The notes below the pieces were generated by a model. That model did not search any database. It was given only the letters and a program-made list of their open reading frames with translations, and had not been told where the DNA came from. The translations under genes were made by a program, and so were the position numbers. Positions 9,161-20,262 of a stretch of 64,000 nucleotides of DNA are shown here, piece after piece (the first letter of the stretch is position 1; each line of letters begins with the position of its first letter). The stretch is taken from contig NC_061510.1 of NCBI RefSeq assembly GCF_022539505.1, positions 231,767,322 through 231,831,321 of the forward strand, written 5' to 3'. The stretch is from Lolium rigidum (taxonomy: Eukaryota; Streptophyta; Magnoliopsida; Poales; Poaceae).

Positions 9161-11210
9161 GGTGTCCGGTCAATGGTTTGCGTCCATTTGCAGGCTGTCC
9201 TCTTTTCTTTCCGTAAAAGGAAGAACCCAGTCCGCTTGACATTTTTTACAAAAGAGCACATTTCATCTTATTCGTTTGTTCGGTACAAACATTTTTAACG
9301 CCCTCATCCTGTAAGCAAATCTGAGTTGATCTGAGTCTTGTGTATATTTCATTGGGTATTGTACTATTGTTATTTCCTCTAGTTTTAGTCGATTGATGCC
9401 AAGTCAGGGGCCATGTTTCACCTTGTATAATTTACAGTCATAAGTGTTCTACATAAGATAATTTGGACCGACAGGATTTTTTAGAAGCTGCCTGTTTTAC
9501 TAGCTTATTATACTCCTATTAGCAATGCACAACGAACTGCATAAACCCTTGCACTTATAATAAGGTCTTGGTAGCAGCCTTGTCCAGATAGTGTTAACCT
9601 TATGCACGTAAAATGTTTCAATCTATTGTGATTGTACATTTCCTAAAAGAGATCCAGTAGATAATTCCTTCTTTATTTTCTTTTGAAATTGAGTGTGCCC
9701 ATTTGAATGGGTATCGAGATTGTGTAATTCTGTAAATAGACAGCGATGATACTAGTTTTAATCTATTTGAAATGTGTTGAAGGGAATGTATTGTACAACT
9801 CTGTCCTTTTTAATTACTAAAGTGGTTTAATTTGAAAAAAAACTGCTATATATATTAGTGGCAGCACAAGATATACTAAAATCGATGACAAAACATGCAT
9901 GATCGTAATCTTCATGGCCGTATGTCATTTGACAGATGCATACACCCCAGTTTTGTTAAGCATTTGGCAAACTATAACTGGATCTTGACCTTTTGTGTAG
10001 TCTTGAGTCTGGTTCTTCTATTTTCTTTTTAAGTGATTATGCTTATCTTGTATGCTGGTTTATTTTGTAGGTAGTTAACTGCAAAGGCTTGGAAATTGCA
10101 ACCTGGTGATTGATCTATGGGCGCAAAAATACTGTCAGATTTATCTTGTGTCAGAAAAAGGAGGAAGGAGAAAATCCAAATAAAAATGGAAAATAAAAAT
10201 CCAAAAAAAGAAAAGAAGAAAATTCCAAAAAAAAAACGAAAAGAAGAAAAGAAGAAAAATCCAAAAAAATTGAAAAATTGAAAAATAAAAATACAGTTTT
10301 TATGTACTTCATTTGTAATATTTTTAAACTTAAATTTCTATGAACTTGTACTTTTTATTTGGTAGGGTAGGTAACTCCGCCTATATCAGGACAAGTCATT
10401 TATGGGTATAGCCGGTCCCAAGCCCGGAGAAAGGAGGAGGGAGTAGTTAGTATGTCCTACCTTAGAAGTGTACTAAGCTGCGAATACACTCCAACAGTTT
10501 CAGTTTCAGCAGCACCTTCATTTATCTAGTTATGGATCCAATTGCTTGAGGCTTGTATTATTGTTTGCTTGCTGAGATATATATATATATATATATGTTA
10601 TTGTTCCTTTGGTCATGATATTTATATGAAAATACTGTCCAAGTAGATTGTTTCCCGGGAATTTTTAGCTCTCACTGGTGCTGAATGATGCATTTCCCAT
10701 TCAGTTTAGTTGTTTGCTTAATTTAGTTTGATCGCTTTGCTCATGTAGGATAATTAAGTATACTGAAAGTGCTATAGCACTACTAGCTAGCTATTGGTCT
10801 GAAAGGGATCAGACACGAAGAAGCATTTTATTCCACACGATAGATATCGAAAAATCAAATTCCACACGGCTTGAGCAAGTAGCTAGCTACAAGAACAACT
10901 TGCAGCGCAGCGAGTGGATGAGCCTGGCTGAGCGACCAGGTTGATCAGTGGTAGACGAGACTGGTTGACCACACCGTTTCTATATTAACTAAACCATTTC
11001 TCTCTATTCAACCGCTTAATTGGCCGTTTCAATCTCGCAAAAACAGTTTGGCCGTTTCTTGGTTGGTAAATATTTACGTGCTGTGCCAAAGGTCCCAAAG
11101 CCGCCTCCTAGGCCAGGCAGAACGGAATCTTCCTCCGCTGGGGCTCTTCTTATGCGGCAGGATGGCTCTGCTTTCCCCTTGGGAGAGCTGTAGCAGGTTC
11201 GTTAGGTTGA
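9161..11210. other. Unassigned AT-rich DNA between CACTA and Helitron
   Basis: No open frame above about 100 codons with recognisable content, no LTR or inverted-repeat pair found by eye. It contains a purine-rich, A-rich stretch at about 10150-10280 and a TA microsatellite at about 10577-10597. Occasional splice-like sites (TTTTGTAG|GTAG near 10070) suggest possible decayed gene or UTR sequence, but nothing definite. Confidence 0.5.
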
Positions 11211-12861
11211 CTAGATAATTCCTCGCGCGTTGCTGCGAGGCGGTTTATGTAATGCAGAAAATAGTTACGATTATTAGTAAAAATCATTTTTTGGATTAAA
11301 AAATATAAGATCTCAACATAAATTTTAGTTTCATCATTTTAATTTCCTGGATGCACATATAAAGTGAACCAATCCTCTCGAAGCTGCACGACAAAAAATA
11401 ATCTCCCTCAAAAAATTGTTAATTCAAGGCATATTACACATATGAGAGCGCAGCTACACAATCAATATAAATATTTGTATTGCATGAACATATGTTTTGA
11501 GTTAATTCCATCACAATTTAAAACGCACTATCTATCGTATAATTAAGTAACAGGAACGCCACTGGTTGAGGCCAGACAAAAATAGCACTAAAAGGCGTTA
11601 GACATTCATAATGGAATTCGTGGACCGCAAATGGACCGTCGGTACAGCTTCTGTGTGTTGTGACTTGTGAGAGACTTCTACTCTGTGAGTCCACTTGATG
11701 CTGCCACTGTGTTGTATCTAGAAAACGGCAACTCAGAAAATGGAGAAATCAATGTCCAGTCATATCTATAGTGAAACTCGCCTGGCAGGTCTTCTAGAGA
11801 ATAAAATCTGAAGCTATTTGCTTAAACAATTTAGGTGACATACTAAGAGCTAATGCATAAGAATTGACAATTTGACTGGCATTGCCTATTCGAAAGACCT
11901 GAGCACGAACAGTTGTATGAGAAAGTTGCAACAGCAAGCAACTGGAAATTCATAACTTGTTGTCATGCAAAGTTTCAAGTGCTATCCCCAGTCATGAAAA
12001 TATATCACTTCTTCCGGCCTGCAAATTTTCTTTGTACAGATAGGATATTAGTGAACATTCGTAAGATCTTAGAAATTCTCAAGCCTAGAAAGGAATATCA
12101 GAAACCAAGCACAAACAAAAAGGTGTCGCTGGACCTGAAACTGCACCAAGTAAGGTATGTCAATGACAGATGAAATTACATCCATGTGCGAATGGAGGAT
12201 CCACAAAGATACTGAAATTAAACAATGGCTAGGTTAAGCAAAATCCAAAATTAAAGAAGGGGGCACACCTCAAAATCACTCAGCACATATTCCTGGATCA
12301 AGGGACCGTGCGCACATAGGTAAGGATTGTTGTTGTGGTTGCTTGCTACCGGCCTACCGCCGATCTGCTCGAGGCTGCAAGCCTGCAAGGCTCATCCCTT
12401 GCTGGAATAGGATCGTTGGTGTGACGGGAGGCACTGGCTGGCAAGCGGAAACCCACCCGAAATTATAAACAGGAAAACAATCTGCGCCAAACTCCTCTTA
12501 TGCCTTGTATATGCGATTATTTCTCGTGGAGATAGTGGGGAAGAGGAAGTTGACGCGGCACCGCAGACATCATGGCGAAGAGTAAGGGCAAATCGTCTGA
12601 TATTGCACGGGTCAATGGAGAATAAATACCACAATGGTCTGCTACGTGTGAGCTGGAATATTGGGCTGGTACATGTGGGCTTTGCATAACGGCTGCTTAG
12701 TACTCTTGCAATAAAACGTAGTGCTCGTGGTGGTGATTTCTCAGAAAAAGGAAATGAAATAAATGTGATGGAAATTGCTGATGTGGCAGGTAGTTGATGT
12801 GGATAGGTTGCATGTTGAGAAAATTCCTTGTAGTGGGGTGCTTCTATTTAGAAATAGAAGA
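11211..12861 (-). mobile_element. Non-autonomous Helitron, 1651 bp
   Basis: On the minus strand it starts TCTTCTATTTCTAAATAGAA (12861 leftward) and ends with the hairpin CCTCGCAGCAACGCGCGAGG (11240-11221), then AATTAT and CTAG (11214-11211). The flanks are A before TC and T after CTAG, the expected A|T insertion. A 6-bp GC stem close to CTAG is the classic Helitron 3' end. No Rep/helicase coding is present, so it depends on another element for movement. The interior may hold captured host DNA (the GC-richer part at 12330-12620), but I could not identify a gene. Confidence 0.88.
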
Positions 12862-12873
12862 TTTGTCCATTCG
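12861..12873. repeat. LINE target-site duplication, left copy
   Basis: ATTTGTCCATTCG, identical to 18609-18621. Its first base is the last base of the Helitron, so the LINE inserted 12 bp from the Helitron end. Confidence 0.95.
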
Positions 12874-12992
12874 TTTTTTTTTTTTGAAAATCACATATAT
12901 TAAAAGCCAGCAAGCCGCCTCATTAAAAACCTTCCAGTCCCCTTCGGTACCCTGGTAAGGAAAAGAGTGCGTCTGGAACTTGCCGCTAAACA

Positions 12993-15900
12993 TCAAGATT
13001 CAATTACAACATTGTTCAAAACAGCTAAATCATCTAAAGCATCTAAAGCAACCTGCCTAGGCGGGTCATCATCCCAAGTAATCATAATATCCACCTCAAA
13101 ACAGGACCTAGCAAGATTATGAGCGACCTTATTTCCTTCTCTTGGACAATGTTGAAAAGTGATCATACCTAGACGTTGAGCAATTTCACAGCAATCAGCA
13201 ATTATAGGTGTACATGGGCTCCATAGTTCCGCACCATTACAAGCCTGCACTAGCTCCAAGCAATCCGTTTCAATAATAACCGGAGCACATCCAATCCTCT
13301 CAATGAGATGAAGGCCATGTCTAAGGGCTTCCGCCTCAGCAGTCATAGCATCCAACAAATTTTGTTTTAGCCAAGCACCACCCGCTATCACCTCGCCATG
13401 ATCATTACGTATAACCACTGCCACAGCCCCCCTTCCATTTGGGAAATATGATGCATCAATATTAGCTTTATAATTATTCCACGGGGGTTTAAATCATTGT
13501 ACCTGTTTTGGGGTTGCTCTTTTTGCCACCAAACCATAGTTCAGAGCGAGTGCTTGTATTGAGAAAGCTGATCTCAATGGTGGCGCCACCTTCTCTCCCT
13601 TCACTGCTTCTCTCCTCTGCCACCAAATGTACCAAGAAGCTACTAAAACAATTTCTTGCAAACCGAGCTGGCCAAGAACAGACGATTTTTTTATAGGACT
13701 CCTTAAAATTTCTTCCAGAACCACTGATCCCGATCTATCCAGACTAACCGCATTGCTAATTACTTCTTCAAGTCCCAAAGTTTTCCATACTTCTTTCGCT
13801 CTTCCGCAAGTGAACATCAAGTGTCTAATATCTTCTGAACCTTGCAAACAAATTGGGCATTGAGCAGATACTTTGATATGCCTATTAGCCAAAACCTTTG
13901 ATATGCCTATTAGCCAAAACACCCAAGCCTGGGATCAAGCCATGCAATGCTCTCCACCCAAATATTTTTATTTTTGCAGGAACCCGTAACTGCCAAAGAA
14001 TATCCCATACAGGGTTGTTCATGGATGATCCTTGGCCATCTGATCGCCCAATTTTAATACGAAATTGGTGCTCCCACTCGGTATAATAGGCAGATCGGAC
14101 TGAAAAAATATAGGTTCTTGTTTTATGCCATGCCACAAAGTCATCTTCCAGATTTGGACTGATCGGTATTTCCAAAAAAAATTGAACTTCAAGAGGATGG
14201 AAAGTATCCCGAATTAACTCATCATCCCACTGTCCATTATTTGGATTAATCAATTCTTCAAAAGTTCTCAACAGATTGTGACCCCTTGTTGTATCTATTT
14301 TCCTTGATAAATTACCAGGGATACAATGATCTTTCCAAATATTAATACTCCGCCCATTTCCCACTCTCCAAATATGACCTCTTTTAAAAGTTTGAAAACC
14401 ACTCACAATGCTTTGCCATGTAAAGGATGACCCTTTTTTTGGTCCAGCATTTAGTAAATCACCAGTAGGATAATATTTGGCTCTCAGGACTTGTGCACAT
14501 AAGGTATCCGGTTTGGACAGAAGCCTCCAGGTTTGTTTTGCAAGCATCGCTAAATTGAAAGCATGCAGATCTCGGAATCCCATACCTCCATCTTTTTTTG
14601 GTATACACATCTTCCACCAAGCACTCCAATGCATACGAGTTTTTGCTCTTCAGTATCACCCCACCAGAAAGCTGACATCGCATCAGTAATTTCCTTGCAG
14701 ATATTCTTGGGAATTTTGAATACTCCCATTGCAAAAACAGGGATAGATTGAATCACCGCCTTCAATAAAATTTCTTTTGCCCCCATAGATAATAATTTCT
14801 CCTTCCACCCTTGCAGGATCGCAATAACTCTTTCAAGAAGATACATAAAGTGATCACTTCTATTGACACCCACCATGGTCGGTAGTCCCAGGTATCTATC
14901 TGACAAAGCTTCAGTCATAATGTTTAGTTCTAAGCAGATCTCCTCCTTTACTTGTACATCAACATTCGGACTGAAAAAAAAACTACACTTTGCTTCACTC
15001 ACCATCTGTCCCGAATTTGCACAATAAAAATCAAGGACTTGTCTCAACGAGGTTGCATTATCTCCGTTTGCCTTCATAAGGATCAGGGAATCTTCAGCAA
15101 ATAATAAGTGTGAAACTGATGGTGCATTTCTACACACCCTTACTCCTTCAATGCCACGAACCTCCTCAGGGTGAGCCAATAAACTTGATAAACCTTCTGC
15201 ACAAATCAAGAAAAGATATGGGGATAGGGGATCCCCCTGTCTCAAACCCCTTGTTGGGAGAAATTCTTGAGTCTCTTGATCATTATACCTTACTTTATAT
15301 CTGACAGATCTAACACAAGTCATAAGGAGTTCAACAAAATTTTGATGAAAACCCAGCCGGTACAACATATTCTCCAAGAAAACCCACTCAACCCTGTCAT
15401 AGGCCTTATGCATGTCCAGTTTAACTGCACAATACCCATTCTTCCCAACCTTCTTGTTTTTTATAGTGTGAATACTCTCATAGGCCAACAAAATATTATC
15501 TGTGATAAGTCTACCAGGAACAAAAGCACTCTGAACCGGTGAAATAATCTCATCCAGAAAAGACTTAAGGCGGGAAGCTAGCATCTTTGAGATTACCTTA
15601 TAAAGAACATTACATAGACTTATTGGTCTATATTGTGAAATTGTTTCAGGGGTATCCACCTTGAGAATTAGCACAATGACCGTGTCATTCCACCCATCCG
15701 GTATACATTTATTATTGATTGCATCCAGGACCTCCTGAGTCAATACTTCACCAAGAATGTGCCAACATTTTTTGAAAAATATTGCATGCAAGCCATCCGA
15801 GCCCGGGGCTTTCATATCACCAATAGAAAAGAGAGCTTTCTTAACATCCTCTGGACTGAACTCCCTTTGTAAGTACTCATTCATCTCTGGCGTGACACGG

Positions 15901-17143
15901 GGTATAACTTTATCCAGCAAAGCAGGATCAGTATCATAAACTTCCGTTGAGAACAGCCCAGAAAAATAATCCGAAATCATTGGGTTTAAATATGCAGTAC
16001 CTTCTAGCCACAAACCTTGATCATTTTTCAGTCTTTTTATTCTATTCCTCTCCTTCCTTGCAGTTGCAAACCTGTGAAAGAAAGATGTGTTTTTATCTCC
16101 AAACTGTAACCAGTTGACTCTACTTCTTTGAGCCCAATGAATTCTTCTTGTACTAGAAGCCTTTCAATTTCCACCGCTATCTCTTTCTGTTTAGCTACAT
16201 TTTCATTTGTGAGTGCATCAACCGCTACACGCTCCAATTCTCTCTGGGCAGATCTCAGCCTTCTCTTAGAGCTTTGAAGAGTATATCTATCCCATTTATG
16301 CAAATGTTCATGTACTGTTGCAAGTCTGCTCGCCAGATCTGAATTCAGATTATTGCTTGATCTCTCCCAAGCCTGAACAATCTCACTGAATTGGGCCTCT
16401 TTTAGCCACTTCGCTTCAAACCTCAATACTGTTGGCGAATTATTATCATGTGCCACCTGTTCTTCTAAACATAGTAACAGAGGCCGGTGATCCGATTTAC
16501 AATAGGGTAGATTTTCCAAAACAGCATTTGGGAACTTCATATTCCATGAATCATTTGATAAAGCTCGGTCCAATCTTTCTCTGATTGCTCCTCGATGCCA
16601 AGTAAACTTGTCCCCAACATATCCAAGGTCTGTTAGGTTGCAATCCGCAATGGCATCACGAAAAGCTTGCATAAAATGTAGTGGTCTTTGGTTACCTCCT
16701 TCCTTCTCAAAAGGGTATAGAATTTCGTTCAAATCACATATAACAAGCCATGGCATTGTACTCTGAGCATGCAAACTTCTCAAGAGATCCCAAGTTTTGT
16801 ATTCATTTTCCCACTTAGGCTCTCCATACATCCCAGTAAACCGCCAAATATTCTCCACTCCTCTACCAATAGTAACATCTATATAATTATCACACTTAAA
16901 ACGTAGACACACTCCCACTTCCTTTTTCCAAAGTAACATAAGACCCCCACTTCTCCCATTGCTACTCACTACATATTTGTGGTCCATTCTAAGCCATCTA
17001 CACAGGCATTCAGCTGGGAACTCCTCCAAATGTGTTTCTGATAGGAAGATAACATCAGCACCTCGACGCTTTTGTACATCTAGAAGCGATAACACTGCCG
17101 CAGCCCCTCCCAGACCGTGGCAGTTTAAGCTTAAAATTTTCAT
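12993..17143 (-). pseudogene. LINE ORF2 (endonuclease-RT-RNase H), inactivated
   Basis: Starts at ATG 17143. The APE-type endonuclease is recognisable by NCHGLGG, SETHL, DLNEI and SDHRPLL (to about 16480). The reverse transcriptase spans about 15900-14950: LDMHKAYDRVEW, PTRGLRQGDPLSP, and LLFAEDSLIL, where the usual FADD is FAED (codon at 15093-15095). A zf-RVT-like region follows (PAKIKIFGWRALHG, CPICLQGSEDIRHLMFTC), then RNase H to 12993 (NIDASYF, AEAEALRHGL, ETDCLELV). Defects: a frameshift near 16140, one near 14645, a 25-bp tandem duplication at 13871-13920, and an in-frame TGA at 13494-13496. Confidence 0.93.
13871..13920. repeat. 25-bp tandem duplication in LINE ORF2
   Basis: CTTTGATATGCCTATTAGCC plus AAAAC occurs twice head to tail (13871-13895, 13896-13920). 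The length is not a multiple of three, so it shifts the ORF2 frame between the zinc-finger-like motifs. Confidence 0.95.
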
Positions 17144-18345
17144 TGTGCCCGGCGGTCCTCCTCGAAGGAGGCCGCCGATCTCTCATTGATTGTTTCTGGA
17201 TAATTGTCCTCACCATCCTTCCTTGCCTTCTTTCTGTTAGCATTTTTCTGTGGAGTTTCATTCAGGTCACTTTCCTTCTCTTTTTCAGATTCACTCTTGT
17301 CTTCAATGGCAGCAACTCTTTCCAGGACACCAGATTTTGTTGCCCCTATAACCAGAGTACCATCACCTATATTTGAGTTTAGAGCCAGTCTCTTCCGTGC
17401 ATTAGGATTTTGTCTCACATGCTCCTCATAGTCCATCTCATCCGATAGCACAGACTCTCTCCTATCAGAGCTTGCCCCTCCTGCAAAGCCCCCTCTTCCT
17501 CTACCTCTACCACGAGGGAACAGATCTTCTCCTCTACCCCCACCGCTTCTTCCTTGTCCTCGGCCTCTGCCACGCCCACGACCGCCATCAGCCATAATGA
17601 AATCACCCCACTCAAAGGAGGATGGGTCATGCTCACCTGTTCCACATTCCTCATACCAGTGTCCAATCATGCCACAATGAGCACAGAAATCTGGCATTTT
17701 CTCATACTTTACTTGATAATACTCTCTCTTCTTATCTCTTGTCATCGCCACAAATTTGCTCAGCTTTTTGTTCACATCAAGCTTCACGTTCATTCTAACA
17801 AAGCTGCCAATAAACCCTGCAGGTAATTTAATCTGAACTTCTAATACTTCTCCTACTCCTCTCGACATACCTCTTATCACATGATCCTTCAGAGCGTTAT
17901 CCGGGAATTTATGGATCTGCGCCCACACTGTAATCTTATCCAGTTTTACAGACAACGGGTTTGTAAATCCGACATATTCCTCTATGATCAAAGCTTGATC
18001 ACGAAATAACCATGGTCCTTGGTTCATTGCCTTGTTCCAATCCGCCAGGCAGTTAAGCTGTATAGTAAAGAGGTTATCCTCAATCCTTCTACACGTAACA
18101 TCCCTTGTTGGGTTCCAAGCCGAGCGCATATCCGAGAAAAGTGCACTTTGACTAAAACCTAATTTCGAAGTATGAACTCGGGCAATAGCAAGCCACTTGG
18201 ATTTTACCTCAGATTCGTCCACTTCATCTTCCCAGACAAAATCATCCTCCAGATGCAATCTTCCCAGCAGATCATCTACTCTTTCTTCCTTCTTCTCTTT
18301 TCCTTTTCCTTTGCTTGATTCCGCTTTGTCCGTATTATCCGCCAT
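17140..18345 (-). CDS. LINE ORF1 protein (DUF4283 + CCHC knuckle)
   Basis: 401 residues from ATG 18345 (MADNTDKAESSKGKGKEKK); the frame is open further upstream but this Met follows the GC-rich leader and begins the usual N-terminus. A DUF4283-type domain occupies roughly residues 45-200 (GPWLFRDQALIIEEY, KITVWAQIHKFPD). The zinc knuckle is at residues 221-234 (C-X2-C-X4-H-X4-C, CAHCGMIGHWYEEC). An Arg/Gly-rich tract follows, then an acidic and Lys-rich tail. Such proteins bind LINE RNA in a ribonucleoprotein. The stop codon overlaps the ORF2 start as ATGA (17140-17143). Confidence 0.9.
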   Translation of the reverse strand: MADNTDKAESSKGKGKEKKEERVDDLLGRLHLEDDFVWEDEVDESEVKSKWLAIARVHTSKLGFSQSALFSDMRSAWNPTRDVTCRRIEDNLFTIQLNCLADWNKAMNQGPWLFRDQALIIEEYVGFTNPLSVKLDKITVWAQIHKFPDNALKDHVIRGMSRGVGEVLEVQIKLPAGFIGSFVRMNVKLDVNKKLSKFVAMTRDKKREYYQVKYEKMPDFCAHCGMIGHWYEECGTGEHDPSSFEWGDFIMADGGRGRGRGRGQGRSGGGRGEDLFPRGRGRGRGGFAGGASSDRRESVLSDEMDYEEHVRQNPNARKRLALNSNIGDGTLVIGATKSGVLERVAAIEDKSESEKEKESDLNETPQKNANRKKARKDGEDNYPETINERSAASFEEDRRAQ

Positions 18346-18608
18346 GATGAGCAAGCCGGTTACAGAGATGATCAGATCTCCCGGCCTTGGCAAGAAAACG
18401 ATCGCCCGATCGCCCGAGAACCAGGTCCAACGAGACCCCGATACGCAAAACCCACGGATCCTGGAAGATCCCCGGAGAAACTCACATCGGGTTTTCACGC
18501 CGCCAGAGGAGGCTAAACCCTAGGTTTTTCGCTAGGGGAACAAAAATCATCGGGATAGGCCGACCTAACAACCTCTGGAACTTATTTGTTAGCAACTCAA
18601 ACATTGTT

Positions 18609-18621
18609 ATTTGTCCATTCG
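18609..18621. repeat. LINE target-site duplication, right copy
   Basis: ATTTGTCCATTCG, identical to 12861-12873; marks the 5' end of the minus-strand LINE. The 49 bp after it (18622-18670) are plain flanking DNA. Confidence 0.95.
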
Positions 18622-18670
18622 CTTGATTGTATTGACAGCATAATAAACAATCAAGGGCGAAATTACATAA

Positions 18671-19722
18671 GAGCATCTTCAGCTGTCTGCCTGACGAGGC
18701 CCCCACAAAATTTGTTTTCATCCGGACGGCGTTATTCGGCCCAGCCGCGCCTCCGGCTTCTCATTTTTTCCGGGATTTAGCCTTTAATCCATCCGGAGAG
18801 CCCATGTCATCCCCGACTCCGGTCGGGGACTTCGGACGAAACAAAAACGCGTGAAACGTCGAGCGGACCCGCGGTGTCGACGACGGAAAGGGTAGGTCCC
18901 TCCATTTATTTCGTTATCCCTCCAAAATGCGCTTTTAGAACCATTTTCCCCGACGATTTTCGGAGGAGCTACCGTCATTCCCCCACAGTTGCAACTCCTC
19001 CTCTTCCCTTCCACCACCATGCCGCCGAAGAAGATCGCCGCCGACTGCGCGCCGAAGGAGAGGAAGCCCCAGGCGCTAAAAGAGGGGCCGCCGGGCTGGA
19101 CAAACGCAAGGTGGGCGGAGGATGTGGAGCGGCGGCGGAACGAAACTTGCGGCAGGGCGGAGAGGGAGAAGAAGCTCACGGCGAAGAGGGCGGCGGCGGA
19201 CGAACAGGCGAGGCTGGTCTCCATGTACTTTTCCCAGCCGCGCGTCAGCCAATTCCCCGGGCCATGGCCGTCCCAAGGTACGATCGGCTCTCCTTCCACC
19301 TTCTCACCGGCGTCACCGGCCACGGCCATGTTCCAGGACACCTCCATCGCCGGCATGACGAGGTTTACGCCGTCACCGCTGGAGTACGGCAGTGCGATGT
19401 ACGAGGGAATCTCGCTGGCCCTATGACGTGGGACGCTCTCCTTCTCCAACCCCGGGATGCCGCCGCCGAATGACGGAGTGATGCACGAGATGATCACGTC
19501 GGGCTCCATGGCTGCCGCGTCAAGCCCGGGTTTCTTCACACAAGAGGAGGAAAGGGCGACAGAAGCTGTCGCGTCGCAGGGTGCCGTCGACGATCAGAAC
19601 GACGGTCTTGGAGACGGCACCCAAGACGTCGACGAAGAAGATGAGAAGGCCGACCTCGACCAGGACGTCGACGAAGAAGACGTGCCTGAACCCACGGCGG
19701 GGTCGAAGGGGAGGAAGACAAG
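18671..19722 (+). mobile_element. PIF/Harbinger-like element, 5' part only
   Basis: After CATAA the sequence starts GAGCATCTTCAGCTGTCTGC, resembling the terminal repeat of grass PIF/Harbinger elements, with TAA as the expected 3-bp target duplication. A GC-rich leader and an ORF1-like relic follow. The element stops abruptly at 19722, where the LTR of a Gypsy element begins; no transposase (DDE) part and no second terminus are present in the window. Confidence 0.6.
19019..19722 (+). pseudogene. Harbinger ORF1-like (MYB/SANT-type accessory) relic, truncated
   Basis: Begins MPPKKIAADCAPKERKP with a basic, coiled N-terminal region (residues about 1-70: RRRNETCGRAEREKKLTAKR), then SMYFSQP and a Pro/Ser-rich stretch. 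The frame breaks near 19420. It resumes with MPPPNDGVMHEMI, FFTQEEE and an acidic run (QDVDEEDEKADLDQDVDEED) leading to PTAGSKGRKT, where a MYB/SANT-like domain would normally start. The LTR at 19723 cuts it there. Identification rests on the resemblance to PIF/Harbinger ORF1 proteins and is moderate. Confidence 0.5.
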
Positions 19723-20262
19723 TGTCGAGGTTACTCCTCGGCAATGCCATCCGATTAGGGCTTAGGGTTGATGGAATCCTGTAGGCTGACATGAGACATC
19801 GGTTAACAGACAAGCGGGGAGAGCGATTTACCCAGGTTCGGGGCCCTCGATGAGGTAAAACCCTTACGTCCTACCTGTCTGATCTTGATTATGAAAATAT
19901 CGGGTTTACAATGGGGTGCCGAAGGTTTCGGCTGTGGTTTCGTCGAGAGGCTAAGTGCTACGTGGACCTAGCTCTAGACTTGCGGTGGCTAAAGTTGCTA
20001 AGATTGATTATGTCCCTCGGCAGCCCCTCTCCTGGCCCTTATATAGGGTGCCAGGTCTCGAGAGATCTGTCCGGGTACGACTAGGTTACAAAAGCCCTAG
20101 ACCTAAACTTTCCTTGTTTGGTTCCTCTTCGTCTTGTCCTTCAAGGAATCTCTTCGGCACTGCCATAGTGGCCCACCTTGCCATCGTATGTCTTCATGGG
20201 CCACCAGTTGGGCCGCACATGATAGGGCAATAACAGTTACCCGAAGGGTAATGCCCACGTCA
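19723..20262 (-). repeat. 3' LTR of Gypsy fragment A'
   Basis: Minus-strand reading starts TGACGTGGGCATTACCC (20262) and ends ACCTCGACA (19723): TG...CA. The last about 50 bp resemble the end of element B's LTR (ACCCTA..., GGCATTG, C-rich, ...CA). A TATA box (CTATATAAGG, minus strand) lies near 20037-20047. The polypurine tract CTCGAGGGCTAC abuts it at 20263-20275. Confidence 0.75.

Larger units (their letters stand above)
12874..18608 (-). mobile_element. Full-length L1-type LINE, 5.7 kb
   Basis: Bounded by a 13-bp target-site duplication and ending (minus strand) in a 12-base A tail (T run at 12874-12885). Order on the minus strand: 5' UTR 18608-18346, ORF1 with a CCHC knuckle, ORF2 with endonuclease, reverse transcriptase, zf-RVT-like region and RNase H, then a short 3' UTR. 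ORF1 is open; ORF2 has several disabling changes, so this copy could not move itself. The intact ends and target duplication indicate insertion by target-primed reverse transcription without 5' truncation. Confidence 0.95.

Noticed and set aside
12571..12624. Short plus-strand ORF starting MAKSKGK in the Helitron
   Set aside because: Only 17 codons, no recognisable protein; kept only as a hint of captured DNA.
18784..19539. 251-codon minus-strand ORF and 199-codon plus-strand ORF in the Harbinger-like part
   Set aside because: Shadows in GC-rich DNA; the ORF1-like trace starting at 19019 explains the region better.
19787..19790. Alternative start of the A' LTR at TGACATGAG
   Set aside because: The start at 19723 (TGTCGAGG) gives TG...CA ends, an LTR end similar to element B, and joins exactly to the Harbinger ORF trace.
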